From NCBI RefSeq assembly GCF_000626715.1, contig NZ_AQRA01000002.1, positions 248,001 to 312,000 of the forward strand: 64,000 bases of DNA, written 5' to 3'. The stretch comes from Aquimarina atlantica. Lineage in GTDB: Bacteria > Bacteroidota > Bacteroidia > Flavobacteriales > Flavobacteriaceae. Positions 25,671-34,886 of this stretch are shown in pieces. The notes below the pieces were generated by a model. The model ran no database searches. It worked only from the letters and a program-made list of their open reading frames with translations, and was not told the origin of the DNA. The translations under genes were made by a program, and so were the position numbers. Position 1 is the stretch's first letter. Each line of letters starts with the position of its first letter.

Positions 25671-27470
25671 ATGCAAGAAGCTACTTTAGACATACAAATT
25701 AAAATATTACCTACCAGTCCGGGAGTATATCAATATTATGATAAAGATGACACATTACTTTATGTAGGAAAGGCAAAGAATCTAAAAAAAAGAGTCTCTT
25801 CTTACTTTACCAAAAATCATGATAACTATAAAACTAAGGTTCTTGTAAAGAAAATTCATACCATAAAACATATTGTTGTCGAAACAGAAACAGACGCTCT
25901 GTTACTAGAAAACAATCTGATTAAAAAATATTTGCCTCGGTTTAATGTCATGCTCAAAGATGATAAGACATATCCATGGATTTGCATCAAAAAAGAGCGT
26001 TTCTCAAGGATATTTCTTACTCGTAATCTTATCAAAGATGGCTCAGAGTATTATGGCCCTTATACTTCTGTAAAAACAGTACATGTGCTTTTAGACCTTA
26101 TCAAGGAACTTTACCAGCTTAGAACATGTACTTATGATTTATCTCAGGAAAAAATAAATAACGGAAAATATAAAGTTTGTTTAGAATATCATTTGGGTAA
26201 TTGCAAAGGGCCCTGCGAAGGATTACAGGATGAAAAAGAGTATCTCGAAAACCTTGAGGCTATTCGTCAAATTGTGAAAGGAAATTTTAAGGATTCTCTA
26301 AATCGTTTTAAGAATCAAATGATGATACATGCAGAGAAAATGGAGTTTGAAGATGCCCAGCGAATTAAGGAAAAAATACAAATACTAGAAAACTATCAGG
26401 CAAGATCAACTGTAGTGAATCCTAAGATAAGTAATGTTGATGTGTTTTCTATCATATCAGATGAATCCTATGGGTATATAAATTTTCTTCAACTGTCCTA
26501 TGGCGCTATAATTAGATCTCACACTACAGAAGTTAAAAAGAAATTAGACGAATCTGATAAAGAACTTTTAGAACTTGCTATTATCGAACTTCGTCAACGT
26601 TTTAATTCTACCTCTAAAGAAATATTTGTTCCTTTTAATGTAGAAGTAGGAGAAGGTCTAAAAATCACAATCCCGCAATTAGGGGATAAAAAAAAGATCG
26701 TAGATTTATCTTTAAGAAATGCAAAATACCACAGACAAGAACGTTTTAAGCAAATCAAGATCATGGATCCTGATCGGCATACAAAACGTCTGATGGCACA
26801 AATGAAAAAAGACTTAAGGCTACCCGAAGAACCAAGACATATCGAATGTTTTGATAATTCGAATATTCAAGGAACTAATCCTGTTGCTGCCTGCGTAGTA
26901 TTTAAAAATGGAAAACCCAGCAAGAAAGAGTATAGAAAGTTTAATATAAAGACAGTAGAGGGTGCTAATGATTTTGCTTCTATGGAAGAAGTTGTATATC
27001 GACGTTACAAACGATTAACCGAAGAACAACAACCTTTGCCTCAACTAGTAATTGTAGATGGAGGAAAAGGACAGCTTTCTTCGGGATTAAAGGCTCTGGA
27101 TAAATTAGGCTTAAGAGGAAAAATAACCATTATTGGTATTGCCAAACGACTAGAAGAAATTTATTATCCAGGAGATTCTATACCTCTATATTTAGATAAA
27201 AAATCAGAATCCTTAAAAATCATACAACATTTACGAAATGAAGCGCATCGATTTGGAATCACATTTCATAGGCAAAAAAGAAGCAAAGCTGCTTTAGATA
27301 CCGAATTAGATTTAATTCCTGGGATTGGAGAAAAAACCGTTATAGAATTATTAAAAACCTTTAGATCTGTAAAAAGAATAAGTGAAGCTTCTAAACGCGA
27401 ATTAAGCGAAGTGATTGGAGATTCGCGCGCAACCAAAGTGTACAATTATTATCTTTCTAAAAAAGAATAA
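25671..27470 (+). CDS. uvrC: UvrABC excinuclease subunit C
   Basis: A 599-residue nuclease making the two incisions in nucleotide excision repair. Order: GIY-YIG nuclease (about 14-95, with GVYQYYDKDDTLLYVGKAKNLKKR); cysteine motif (C...CLEYHLGNCKGPC near 165-182); UVR helical hairpin (about 200-240); RNase H-like endonuclease domain (about 380-500, HIECFDNSNIQGTNPVAACVVF, IVDGGKGQL); and C-terminal helix-hairpin-helix (LIPGIGEKTVIELLKTF). Length is normal. The patatin gene begins 2 bp after its stop. Confidence 0.97.
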   Translation: MQEATLDIQIKILPTSPGVYQYYDKDDTLLYVGKAKNLKKRVSSYFTKNHDNYKTKVLVKKIHTIKHIVVETETDALLLENNLIKKYLPRFNVMLKDDKTYPWICIKKERFSRIFLTRNLIKDGSEYYGPYTSVKTVHVLLDLIKELYQLRTCTYDLSQEKINNGKYKVCLEYHLGNCKGPCEGLQDEKEYLENLEAIRQIVKGNFKDSLNRFKNQMMIHAEKMEFEDAQRIKEKIQILENYQARSTVVNPKISNVDVFSIISDESYGYINFLQLSYGAIIRSHTTEVKKKLDESDKELLELAIIELRQRFNSTSKEIFVPFNVEVGEGLKITIPQLGDKKKIVDLSLRNAKYHRQERFKQIKIMDPDRHTKRLMAQMKKDLRLPEEPRHIECFDNSNIQGTNPVAACVVFKNGKPSKKEYRKFNIKTVEGANDFASMEEVVYRRYKRLTEEQQPLPQLVIVDGGKGQLSSGLKALDKLGLRGKITIIGIAKRLEEIYYPGDSIPLYLDKKSESLKIIQHLRNEAHRFGITFHRQKRSKAALDTELDLIPGIGEKTVIELLKTFRSVKRISEASKRELSEVIGDSRATKVYNYYLSKKE

Positions 27471-27472
27471 GC

Positions 27473-29755
27473 GTGGCCAGACACAATACATTAAGATTTT
27501 TTTTATCTGGGATACTACTTTTAGTGTTTCTCATTCCTGATATAATTTGGTCTCAAGAAAAACAACCCTTAGAGATTCATGATGATCCCGCTATAGAAGA
27601 TCTAAAAATAGGATTAGTCTTAAGCGGAGGTGGTGCAAAAGGACTTGCTCATATTGGCGCTCTAAAAATAATAGAAGATGCGGGAGTACGTATCGATTAT
27701 ATTGGTGGTACCAGTATGGGAGCTATTGTAGGAGCTTTGTATGCTTCTGGATATCGCGCAGCAGAACTCGACTCTATCTTTAGGGCTGTTGATTTTGATG
27801 CATTTATACAAGATGAGCTTCCTAGAAGTGCCAAAACTTTTTATGAACGAGAAGATTCAGAAAAATATGCCGTAACCCTTCCTTTTGATAAATTTAAAAT
27901 CGGTTTACCCAAAGGGTTATCTAAGGGGCAGAATTTTTATAACCAATTCTCAAGATTCACAGCACATGTAAGTGAAGTACGCGATTTTAATAATCTTCCA
28001 ATCCCCTTTTTCTGTATGGCTACTAATATTGAAACCGGAGAACAAGTACTTCTGGATAAAGGATATTTGCCCGATGCTGTAGCCGCCAGTGGTGCATTAC
28101 CTTCTGTTTTTAGCCCTGTAGAATTAAATGGAATCCTAATGACAGATGGAGGAGTCACCAATAACTACCCTGTTAAAGAAATTAAAGAAAAAGGAGCCGA
28201 AATAGTTATAGGGATTGACGTGCAAGATAGTTTAATGTCTAGAGACCAACTAACTTCGGTAACCGATATTATGCTTCAAATCAATAATTTCAGAACTTAT
28301 GAAGCTATGAAAAGTAAAGTTTCTGAAACAGATCTGTATATTAAACCTTCGATAACAGATTTTTCGGTAATATCTTTTGATCAGGTTGATCAAATTATTG
28401 CTAATGGAGAAAAAGCTGCATTTGCAAATTATGAAAAGCTCAAGGCACTTGCCATGCGTCAAAAACCTAGACCAACTCCTCCTGCAATTGCTAAAAATTC
28501 AGAAAACATATTAGTCAGCAGTATAGCTATTTTGGGAAATGAAAGATATACAAGAGCTTATATCAAAGGGAAGTTAAAACTAAAAACCCCTAGAATTACA
28601 ACGTACAAAAAGTTGAATGAAGGTATTAACAACTTATCTGCAACAGGAAATTTTGATCGTGTAAGTCATAAGCTTATTGATACAAAAGAGGGGAAACATC
28701 TAATACTTAATGTAAAAGAGAGTGACAATAAAATGTTATTACGTTTTGCGCTTCATTATGATGATCTATATCAAACCGCAGCCCTAATTAATGTTACCAG
28801 AAAAAGCCTATTATTTGACAATGATGTATTTTCTGCCGATGTAGCCTTAGGTGATAATATTCGTTATAACCTGGATTACTATATTGATAAAGGTTTTTAT
28901 TGGAGTACCGGAATAAAATTTCGTTATACTAATTTTAAAAAAGCAATTGATTTTGATTTTATAGGAAGGTTTGGAGAAATCCCAGATTTAGATATTAATA
29001 CTATTGATGTAGACTATGCCGACTATAATGCGCAAATCTATGCAGAAACCTTATTACAACAAACCTTTTCTGTTGGCTTGGGTGCAGAATATAAACGCCT
29101 TAGTATTATTTCTGAAACATTTGGAGAAGATGAAAATCAAATTCCGAGAACTGTATTTGATGATAGTGATTATTGGAGTGCGTTTGGGTATATCAAATTA
29201 GATACATATGACAATAAATATTTTCCGAAACGTGGATTTTTATTTGAAGGCGATATTCACACTTATCTTTTTTCCTCTGATTTTACAGAAAGTTTTGATG
29301 AATTCTCAATTACCAAAGCACAACTAGGTTTTGCTACACCTTTATACAATGCTCTTTCTATGAATATTAGCCTGGAAGCAGGTACTAAAATTGGCAATAC
29401 ATCACTTAATTCTCTCGATTTTCTACTTGGAGGTTTTGGCGCTAAAACTATTAATAATCTGGTTCCTTTTTATGGTTATGATTTTTTAGGAATGACAGGA
29501 CAAAGCTTTGTAAAAGCTTTACTATCTATAGATTATGAGATATTTAAAAAGAATCATATTAACGCATCTGCCAACTTTGCAAATGTAGGCAATAAACTAT
29601 TTAGTACCGGGAAATGGTTTGAAGATCCAGAATTTTCTGGATATGCCTTGGGGTATGGCCTGGATACCTTTGCAGGACCAATACAGGTCAAATATTCTTA
29701 CTCTCCAGAAATAGACGAAAGTAACTGGTTTTTTAGTGTCGGTTTTTGGTTTTAA
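27473..29755 (+). CDS. Patatin-like phospholipase with POTRA and outer-membrane barrel
   Basis: A 760-residue outer-membrane protein of the type Vd (PlpD-like) kind. A signal peptide (to about residue 28) is followed by a patatin lipase domain (about 45-240) with oxyanion loop GGGAKG, nucleophile GTSMG and catalytic DGG. A POTRA-like domain (about 345-415, VSSIAILGNERYTRAYIKGKLKLK) leads into a 16-strand-like BamA/Omp85 barrel ending in FSVGFWF, with terminal Phe. The start is GTG 27473, 2 bp after uvrC. The lipase is probably displayed on or secreted through the barrel. Substrate unknown. Confidence 0.9.
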   Translation: MARHNTLRFFLSGILLLVFLIPDIIWSQEKQPLEIHDDPAIEDLKIGLVLSGGGAKGLAHIGALKIIEDAGVRIDYIGGTSMGAIVGALYASGYRAAELDSIFRAVDFDAFIQDELPRSAKTFYEREDSEKYAVTLPFDKFKIGLPKGLSKGQNFYNQFSRFTAHVSEVRDFNNLPIPFFCMATNIETGEQVLLDKGYLPDAVAASGALPSVFSPVELNGILMTDGGVTNNYPVKEIKEKGAEIVIGIDVQDSLMSRDQLTSVTDIMLQINNFRTYEAMKSKVSETDLYIKPSITDFSVISFDQVDQIIANGEKAAFANYEKLKALAMRQKPRPTPPAIAKNSENILVSSIAILGNERYTRAYIKGKLKLKTPRITTYKKLNEGINNLSATGNFDRVSHKLIDTKEGKHLILNVKESDNKMLLRFALHYDDLYQTAALINVTRKSLLFDNDVFSADVALGDNIRYNLDYYIDKGFYWSTGIKFRYTNFKKAIDFDFIGRFGEIPDLDINTIDVDYADYNAQIYAETLLQQTFSVGLGAEYKRLSIISETFGEDENQIPRTVFDDSDYWSAFGYIKLDTYDNKYFPKRGFLFEGDIHTYLFSSDFTESFDEFSITKAQLGFATPLYNALSMNISLEAGTKIGNTSLNSLDFLLGGFGAKTINNLVPFYGYDFLGMTGQSFVKALLSIDYEIFKKNHINASANFANVGNKLFSTGKWFEDPEFSGYALGYGLDTFAGPIQVKYSYSPEIDESNWFFSVGFWF

Positions 29756-29841
29756 AAAATTATACTGCGAAAGAATAGAAATATTTACGATATTTGTAAT
29801 GTTATGAACTTGTTTTGGCAGGATTTATTATTACTACTACA

Positions 29842-29874
29842 CTACCTTATTAAGCGAAATCCCGAATAAGGTAG
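29842..29874. terminator. Hairpin downstream of the patatin gene
   Basis: CTACCTTATT (29842-29851) pairs perfectly with 29865-29874 across a 13-nt loop. There is no T run, so termination is uncertain, but the position about 90 bp after the stop fits a 3' end. Confidence 0.4.
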
Positions 29875-29919
29875 AGCCCCTATTTATTATTGTCTTATTA
29901 AAAAAAGTAGTTAATATTT

Positions 29920-29927
29920 TAAATTTG
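29920..29927 (+). promoter_or_regulatory. hmgA promoter -7 box
   Basis: TAAATTTG is an exact TAnnTTTG match and ends 7 bp before the hmgA ATG. No -33 TTG at normal spacing is seen; the nearest is 27 bp upstream. The mRNA leader would be nearly absent. Confidence 0.45.
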
Positions 29928-29934
29928 CAACATC

Positions 29935-31092
29935 ATGCCTTTTTATCATACTCTTGGAGAAATCCCTCCAAAACGTCACACCATCTTTAAAAAACCTGAT
30001 GGTAATTTATATTATGAACAATTATTTGGAACAATCGGTTTTGACGGAATGTCGACCAATTTATACCATTGTCATAGACCAACACAAGTAAAAGAAATTA
30101 AAGGAAGCTATAGTGTAGCTCCCAAAGTAGCAATAAAAAATAATATCAAATCTTATAGATTTCACGGCTTCAAAGTCAATCCAGAAAAAGATTATCTACA
30201 AAGCAGAAAAAATGTATTAACCAATAGCGATGCAAGTATTATTTTATCTGCTCCACAGGAATCTACTTCAGATTATTTCTATAAAAATACTGATGCCGAT
30301 GAATTAATTTTTATTCATCGTGGAAGTGGAAAATTTCGAAGCCACTTAGGTAATCTGGATTTTAAATATGGAGATTATATATTAATTCCCAGAGGAACTA
30401 TTTACAAACTTGATTTTGATACTTCTGACAATCGTTTGTTTATTGTAGAATCAAGAAGACCAATTTATACGCCAAAAAGATACCGCAACTGGTTTGGGCA
30501 ATTACTAGAACACTCTCCTTTTTGCGAGCGTGATATCAGAGCTCCTTATGAATTAGAAACTAATGATGAAAAAGGAGATTTTTTAATTAAGGTAAAAAAG
30601 CAGGACGAAATTTTTGATATGATCTATGCTACACACCCATTTGATGTAGTAGGATATGATGGATTTAATTTTCCTTATGCTTTTTCAATACACGATTTTG
30701 AACCTATTACTGGTAGAATACATCAACCACCACCAGTGCACCAAACATTCGAGACCGATGCTTTTGTAATTTGCTCTTTTGTACCAAGATTATATGATTA
30801 CCACCCAGAAAGTATTCCTGCACCCTATAATCATAGTAATATAGATAGTGATGAAGTGTTATACTATGTAGATGGTGATTTTATGAGTAGAAACGATATT
30901 GATGCAGGGCATATTTCCTTACATCCTGCAGGTATACCACACGGTCCTCATCCCGGGGCAGTAGAACGAAGTATTGGAAAAACCAAAACTGATGAATTAG
31001 CTGTTATGGTAGATACCTTTAAACCTCTTATGGTTACCGAAGAAGCTATGAAAATAGCCGATGAAGATTACCATAAATCCTGGCTTGAGTAA
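29935..31092 (+). CDS. hmgA: Homogentisate 1,2-dioxygenase
   Basis: A 385-residue cupin-fold iron dioxygenase opening the ring of homogentisate to maleylacetoacetate in tyrosine and phenylalanine degradation. The N-terminal GEIPPKRHTIFKKPDGNLYYEQLFG, the central cupin strand FIHRGSGKFRSHLG...YGDYILIPRGT, and the iron-site region HPAGIPHGPHPGAVE near 330 are family features. It is shorter than the human enzyme, as usual for the Bacteroidota form. It is followed by hpd and fah in the same direction; the gap to hpd is 186 bp, so they may have separate promoters. Confidence 0.95.
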   Translation: MPFYHTLGEIPPKRHTIFKKPDGNLYYEQLFGTIGFDGMSTNLYHCHRPTQVKEIKGSYSVAPKVAIKNNIKSYRFHGFKVNPEKDYLQSRKNVLTNSDASIILSAPQESTSDYFYKNTDADELIFIHRGSGKFRSHLGNLDFKYGDYILIPRGTIYKLDFDTSDNRLFIVESRRPIYTPKRYRNWFGQLLEHSPFCERDIRAPYELETNDEKGDFLIKVKKQDEIFDMIYATHPFDVVGYDGFNFPYAFSIHDFEPITGRIHQPPPVHQTFETDAFVICSFVPRLYDYHPESIPAPYNHSNIDSDEVLYYVDGDFMSRNDIDAGHISLHPAGIPHGPHPGAVERSIGKTKTDELAVMVDTFKPLMVTEEAMKIADEDYHKSWLE

Positions 31093-31278
31093 CTATTAGA
31101 AAATGTTTTATAACCAAAATAGCTTTAAAAAAGATAATTTGTCATGCTAAATTACAGGAAAGATATTACAGCGCATCTAAGAGCCATGTGGTAATGTTTT
31201 TAAACTAACCGATTCGAGAAAATTACAAATACCTTTTTCTCACTGATTCATTTTTTAACTATATTATTTAAAAACATT

Positions 31279-32418
31279 ATGTCGACCAATATAACACCTC
31301 AGAACTTAGAAAAAATAGTTCCTCAAGCAGAAGATTTTTTGCCGCTATTAGGAACAGATTATGTAGAACTCTATGTAGGTAATGCTAAACAAGCTGCCTA
31401 TTATTACCAAGCAGCATGGGGTTTTCAAATTATAGCCTATTCCGGATTAGAGACAGGACGCAAGGATAGCGTTTCTTATGTATTACAACAAGATAAAATA
31501 CGATTGGTTCTCACTTCTCCTCTACAACCAGATGGAGATATTAACAAACATATCAATGCTCATGGTGATGCTGTAAAAGTTGTTGCTTTATGGGTTGATG
31601 ACGCTACCAAAAGCTATGAAGAAACCGTAAAACGAGGCGCTAAATCTTATATGGAACCCACCGTTGAAGAAGATGAAAACGGTCGTGTTGTATTCTCAGG
31701 AATCCACACCTATGGAGAAACTGTACACGTTTTTGTTGAACGAAAAAACTATAACGGAGTATTCTTACCTGGGTATATGGCCTGGAACAAACCATACAAA
31801 ACAGAAACTACTGGTCTTAAATATATAGATCATATGGTGGGTAATGTAGGATGGAATGAGATGAACAAATGGTGTGAGTTTTATGCCAAAGTTATGGGAT
31901 TTGCACAATTAGTATCTTTTGATGATAAAGATATTTCTACAGAATATACAGCCTTAATGAGTAAGGTAATGAGCAACGGTAACGGGCGTATAAAGTTTCC
32001 TATAAATGAGCCTGCCGAAGGAAGAAAAAAATCTCAAATTGAAGAGTATATTGAGTTTTATAATGGTGCCGGAGTACAACACATAGCACTAGCTACCGAT
32101 AATATTATTGAAACTGTTTCTGCTCTTCAGAATCGAGGAATAGAATTCCTTACTGTCCCAGCTAGTTATTATGAAACTGTTTTGGATCGAGTTGGTGAAA
32201 TCGATGAAGATCTTGCACCACTTAAAGAATTAGGAATTCTTATCGATCGGGATGATGAAGGGTATCTACTTCAGATTTTTACCAAACCAGTCTTAGATCG
32301 CCCAACAATGTTTTTTGAAATTATACAGCGTAAAGGAGCTCAATCCTTTGGTAAAGGTAATTTTAAAGCATTGTTCGAAGCCATCGAAAGAGAACAAGAA
32401 CAAAGAGGTACATTATAA
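31279..32418 (+). CDS. hpd: 4-hydroxyphenylpyruvate dioxygenase
   Basis: A 379-residue non-haem iron dioxygenase of the VOC fold, making homogentisate from 4-hydroxyphenylpyruvate. The three iron ligands are visible: His in IDHMVGNV, His in GVQHIALATDN, and Glu in MFFEIIQRKG. Two tandem VOC domains cover about 20-160 and 178-370. It feeds directly into hmgA upstream. A long perfect hairpin lies 50 bp after its stop. Confidence 0.96.
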   Translation: MSTNITPQNLEKIVPQAEDFLPLLGTDYVELYVGNAKQAAYYYQAAWGFQIIAYSGLETGRKDSVSYVLQQDKIRLVLTSPLQPDGDINKHINAHGDAVKVVALWVDDATKSYEETVKRGAKSYMEPTVEEDENGRVVFSGIHTYGETVHVFVERKNYNGVFLPGYMAWNKPYKTETTGLKYIDHMVGNVGWNEMNKWCEFYAKVMGFAQLVSFDDKDISTEYTALMSKVMSNGNGRIKFPINEPAEGRKKSQIEEYIEFYNGAGVQHIALATDNIIETVSALQNRGIEFLTVPASYYETVLDRVGEIDEDLAPLKELGILIDRDDEGYLLQIFTKPVLDRPTMFFEIIQRKGAQSFGKGNFKALFEAIEREQEQRGTL

Positions 32419-32469
32419 AATAGCTTAACACTATATTTTAAGAAAATAGATTTATTATTTTCTTGCCAT

Positions 32470-32520
32470 ATTATATATACCAATTACTTAAAACTCATCT
32501 TTTAAGTTGGTATATATAAT
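32470..32520. repeat. Long hairpin between hpd and fah
   Basis: The outer arms 32470-32483 and 32507-32520 pair over 14 bp, and an inner CTTAAAA/TTTTAAG pair extends the stem. It lacks a downstream T run. It may be an mRNA 3' stabiliser, a weak terminator or an attenuator for the fumarylacetoacetase gene. Confidence 0.55.
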
Positions 32521-32625
32521 CTATGGTATAATATTTCTAAAAATCAAACAAAAGTTTCTCATAAAAATGATTTCCCTTAAATGAAATTTCATAGAGGTCA
32601 TTAAACTTTTAAGAAAAACAATACA

Positions 32626-33618
32626 ATGAAATTAGCAACAATAAAAAATAATAGCCGAGACGGGCAACTAGTTGTAGTAAGCAGAGATCTTACCAAAGCT
32701 GTAAAAGTTCCTGAAATTGCTCATACCATGCAGGAAGCCTTAGATAATTGGGATGATATTTCTCCTAAACTAGAAAAGGTGTACGATCAGTTACAAAACA
32801 ATACACTATCAAATACTTTTGATTTTGATTCGAAAGAAGCAATGGCTGCCATCCCCAGAGCATATCATTGGGCAGATGGTAGTGCTTATGTTACTCATGT
32901 AGAACTCGTAAGAAAAGCAAGAAATGCCGAATTACCAGAGACGTTCTGGACCGATCCCTTAATGTATATGGGAGCTTCTGATGCATTTATTGGAGCAAAT
33001 GAAGATATTAAAATTGAAAAAGAAGAATGGGGAATAGATTTTGAATCTGAAGTTGCAGTAATAACAGATGATGTTCCTGCTGGTGTAAATGCAGAAAATG
33101 CGCAAAAGCATATTAAACTTGTGGCAATTATTAATGATGTTTCATTAAGAAATTTAATCCCTAACGAATTGGCTAAACAATTTGGGTTTTATCAATCAAA
33201 ACCATGGACTACATTTTCTCCAGTAGTAGTTACACCAGACGAACTAGATGATGCCTGGAGTAATGCCAAAGTACATCTGCCATTAATCTCTACGCTAAAT
33301 TCTAAAGTTATAGGATCTCCTAACGCAGGAATAGATATGACTTTTGATTTTGGTCAATTAATTGCTCATGCAGCCAAATCAAGATCTTTAATGGCTGGAT
33401 CTGTAATAGGATCTGGTACTGTTGCAAATCAAGGTAGCCCCAATGGATCAAGCTGTTTGGCAGAAGTTAGATGCTTAGAAATTATAAAAGACGGGAAACC
33501 ATCTACTCCTTTTATGAGTTTTGACGATCGTATCGAAATCGAAATGAAAAATAAAAAAGGAGAGACTATTTTTGGAAAAATAGATCAGGTCGTAAAACAA
33601 TACGATCCTATAAATTAG
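32626..33618 (+). CDS. fahA: Fumarylacetoacetate hydrolase family protein
   Basis: A 330-residue FAH-fold hydrolase, likely fumarylacetoacetase, the last step of tyrosine degradation to fumarate and acetoacetate. Metal-site features are seen in WGIDFESEVAVITDDVPAG (Glu-x-Glu), and the catalytic region GSGTVANQGSPNGSSCLAE matches fumarylacetoacetase-type enzymes more than hydratases. Position after hmgA and hpd supports the role. No maleylacetoacetate isomerase gene lies here. Confidence 0.9.
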   Translation: MKLATIKNNSRDGQLVVVSRDLTKAVKVPEIAHTMQEALDNWDDISPKLEKVYDQLQNNTLSNTFDFDSKEAMAAIPRAYHWADGSAYVTHVELVRKARNAELPETFWTDPLMYMGASDAFIGANEDIKIEKEEWGIDFESEVAVITDDVPAGVNAENAQKHIKLVAIINDVSLRNLIPNELAKQFGFYQSKPWTTFSPVVVTPDELDDAWSNAKVHLPLISTLNSKVIGSPNAGIDMTFDFGQLIAHAAKSRSLMAGSVIGSGTVANQGSPNGSSCLAEVRCLEIIKDGKPSTPFMSFDDRIEIEMKNKKGETIFGKIDQVVKQYDPIN

Positions 33619-33842
33619 ATAAATTGTGGGTTTGCCTTTTTTAATTAAAAACAAATCAGTCTATACTTGCGAGAAGTGATATCAAATCTCATCTCGAGGC
33701 TATGAAGTTTCTGGTTAAAAAAGCAGCTAAAACATACTCTTTTTTATTGATTAAAGCTTTTTTTGATTTTTGTGAAAAATGCATTTTTCACAGCAAACGA
33801 TATAAACTTTTGTTAAATTTCATAATAAAAAAACGTTTTCGT

Positions 33843-33873
33843 TTGATAATTATTCAAAAAAAGTCCATTTTTG
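33843..33873 (+). promoter_or_regulatory. Promoter of candidate small RNA
   Basis: TTG at 33843-33845, a 20-bp spacer and CATTTTTG at 33866-33873 (seven of eight matches to TAnnTTTG). It has no credible coding gene downstream before the terminator at 33962-33990. Confidence 0.4.
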
Positions 33874-33879
33874 CAAATA

Positions 33880-33990
33880 TAGGTGGAGTGGTTACTGCCT
33901 ATATCTAAAACAATAATTATTCTCATAATTTAAGTTTTTAGTTGGTTAATAAAAGTAAAGAAGAGAGCTGTGGTGGCTCTCTTTTTTTTG
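33880..33990 (+). ncRNA. Candidate small non-coding RNA
   Basis: A promoter-like element and a good intrinsic terminator frame about 110 nt with no credible coding gene. The 5' end can form a hairpin (ATATAGG at 33877-33883 with CCTATAT at 33898-33904). The 3' end is the AGAGAGC/GCTCTCT terminator. I recognise no RNA family. The boundaries are estimates, and the call rests only on signal layout. Confidence 0.35.
33962..33990 (+). terminator. Rho-independent terminator
   Basis: The AAGAGAGC arm pairs with GCTCTCTT across a short loop and is followed by T8. It is 340 bp after the fah stop, so it more likely ends a short transcript from 33880 than the fah mRNA. Confidence 0.8.
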
Positions 33991-34045
33991 TTTATATTTT
34001 TAGATTAGATAACAACATTCATTTTTATCTCTTCATATTAAATAG

Positions 34046-34053
34046 TATTTTTG
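34046..34053 (+). promoter_or_regulatory. Promoter -7 box of the DUF3108-kynA-M23-pgi operon
   Basis: TATTTTTG is an exact TAnnTTTG match 53 bp before the DUF3108 start. No -33 TTG at normal spacing is seen. Confidence 0.5.
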
Positions 34054-34106
34054 GAATGGATATTGTAATTAATTAGATATATTAAATAATAACAATGCCC
34101 TAAACT

Positions 34107-34886
34107 ATGAAAAAGTACATCATAATATTGTTTTTGATAACAAGTATAGTTCCTACTTTTGCTCAAGATAGCCATAAAGCATTTGATTCTGGAGAATGGT
34201 TTAAGTTTAGAATTCATTATGGCCTTTTTACCGCTAGTTATGCTACACTTGAAATTAAAAAAGAACAGTTAAATGGGAGACCAGTACATCATATAATTGG
34301 TACAGGTAAATCATCTGGTTTTTTAAGTGTCTTTTTTAAAGTAGAAGATTATTATGAAACTTATATTGATATCGATAGAGTAAAACCATATCGTTTTATT
34401 CGAAAAATAAATGAAGGAGGACATACCAAGAATATAGAAATTAACTTCGATCATAATGAAAACAAAGCATTAGTCTTCAACAAAAAATACAATACAAAAA
34501 AGTCTTATCCTATACAATCTGATGTACAGGATATGATGTCTTCTTTTTACTACTTGCGTAATAATATTAATACATCTTCTCTAAAAAAAGGAGACGAACA
34601 GTATGTAAATATGTTTTTTGATAATGAAAGCTATCGTTTTAAGTTAAAATTCTTAGGACGAGAAGTAATTAAAACCAAAATGGGTAAAATTGCATGTTTA
34701 AAATTTAGACCTTATGTTCAGGCAGATAGAGTTTTTAAAGAAGAAGAAAGTATGACTGTATGGGTTAGTGATGATGACAATCGAATGCCTGTAAGAATAA
34801 AAGCTGATATTCTTGTTGGTTCGATAAAAGCAGATTTAGATGCGTTTAAAGGACTTAAGCACCCATTTAAAATTATAGTAGATTAA
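34107..34886 (+). CDS. DUF3108 domain exported protein
   Basis: A 259-residue exported protein. A signal peptide (MKKYIIILFLITSIVPTFAQ) is followed by a single beta-rich DUF3108 domain (GEWFKFRIHYGLFTASYATLEI at the start; conserved DVQDMMSSFYYLRN in the middle; MTVWVSDDDNRMPVRIKADI near the end). The family is periplasmic and related in fold to lipoprotein-carrier-like beta sheets, but its function is not known. Its stop overlaps the kynA ATG by one base, so the two are translationally coupled. Confidence 0.85.
   Translation: MKKYIIILFLITSIVPTFAQDSHKAFDSGEWFKFRIHYGLFTASYATLEIKKEQLNGRPVHHIIGTGKSSGFLSVFFKVEDYYETYIDIDRVKPYRFIRKINEGGHTKNIEINFDHNENKALVFNKKYNTKKSYPIQSDVQDMMSSFYYLRNNINTSSLKKGDEQYVNMFFDNESYRFKLKFLGREVIKTKMGKIACLKFRPYVQADRVFKEEESMTVWVSDDDNRMPVRIKADILVGSIKADLDAFKGLKHPFKIIVD

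Larger units (their letters stand above)
33619..34106. other. Gene-free region with candidate small RNA
   Basis: This 488-bp gap is AT-rich. It holds a promoter-like pair at 33843-33873, a candidate 110-nt transcript with a terminator ending near 33990, and the promoter box of the next gene at 34046-34053. A 68-codon open frame at 33702-33908 has no signal, motif or sensible composition. Confidence 0.5.

Noticed and set aside
33702..33908. 68-codon plus-strand frame after fah
   Set aside because: Its composition is Lys/Phe/Ile-rich like AT-rich non-coding DNA, it has no signal or motif, and it overlaps the small-RNA promoter.
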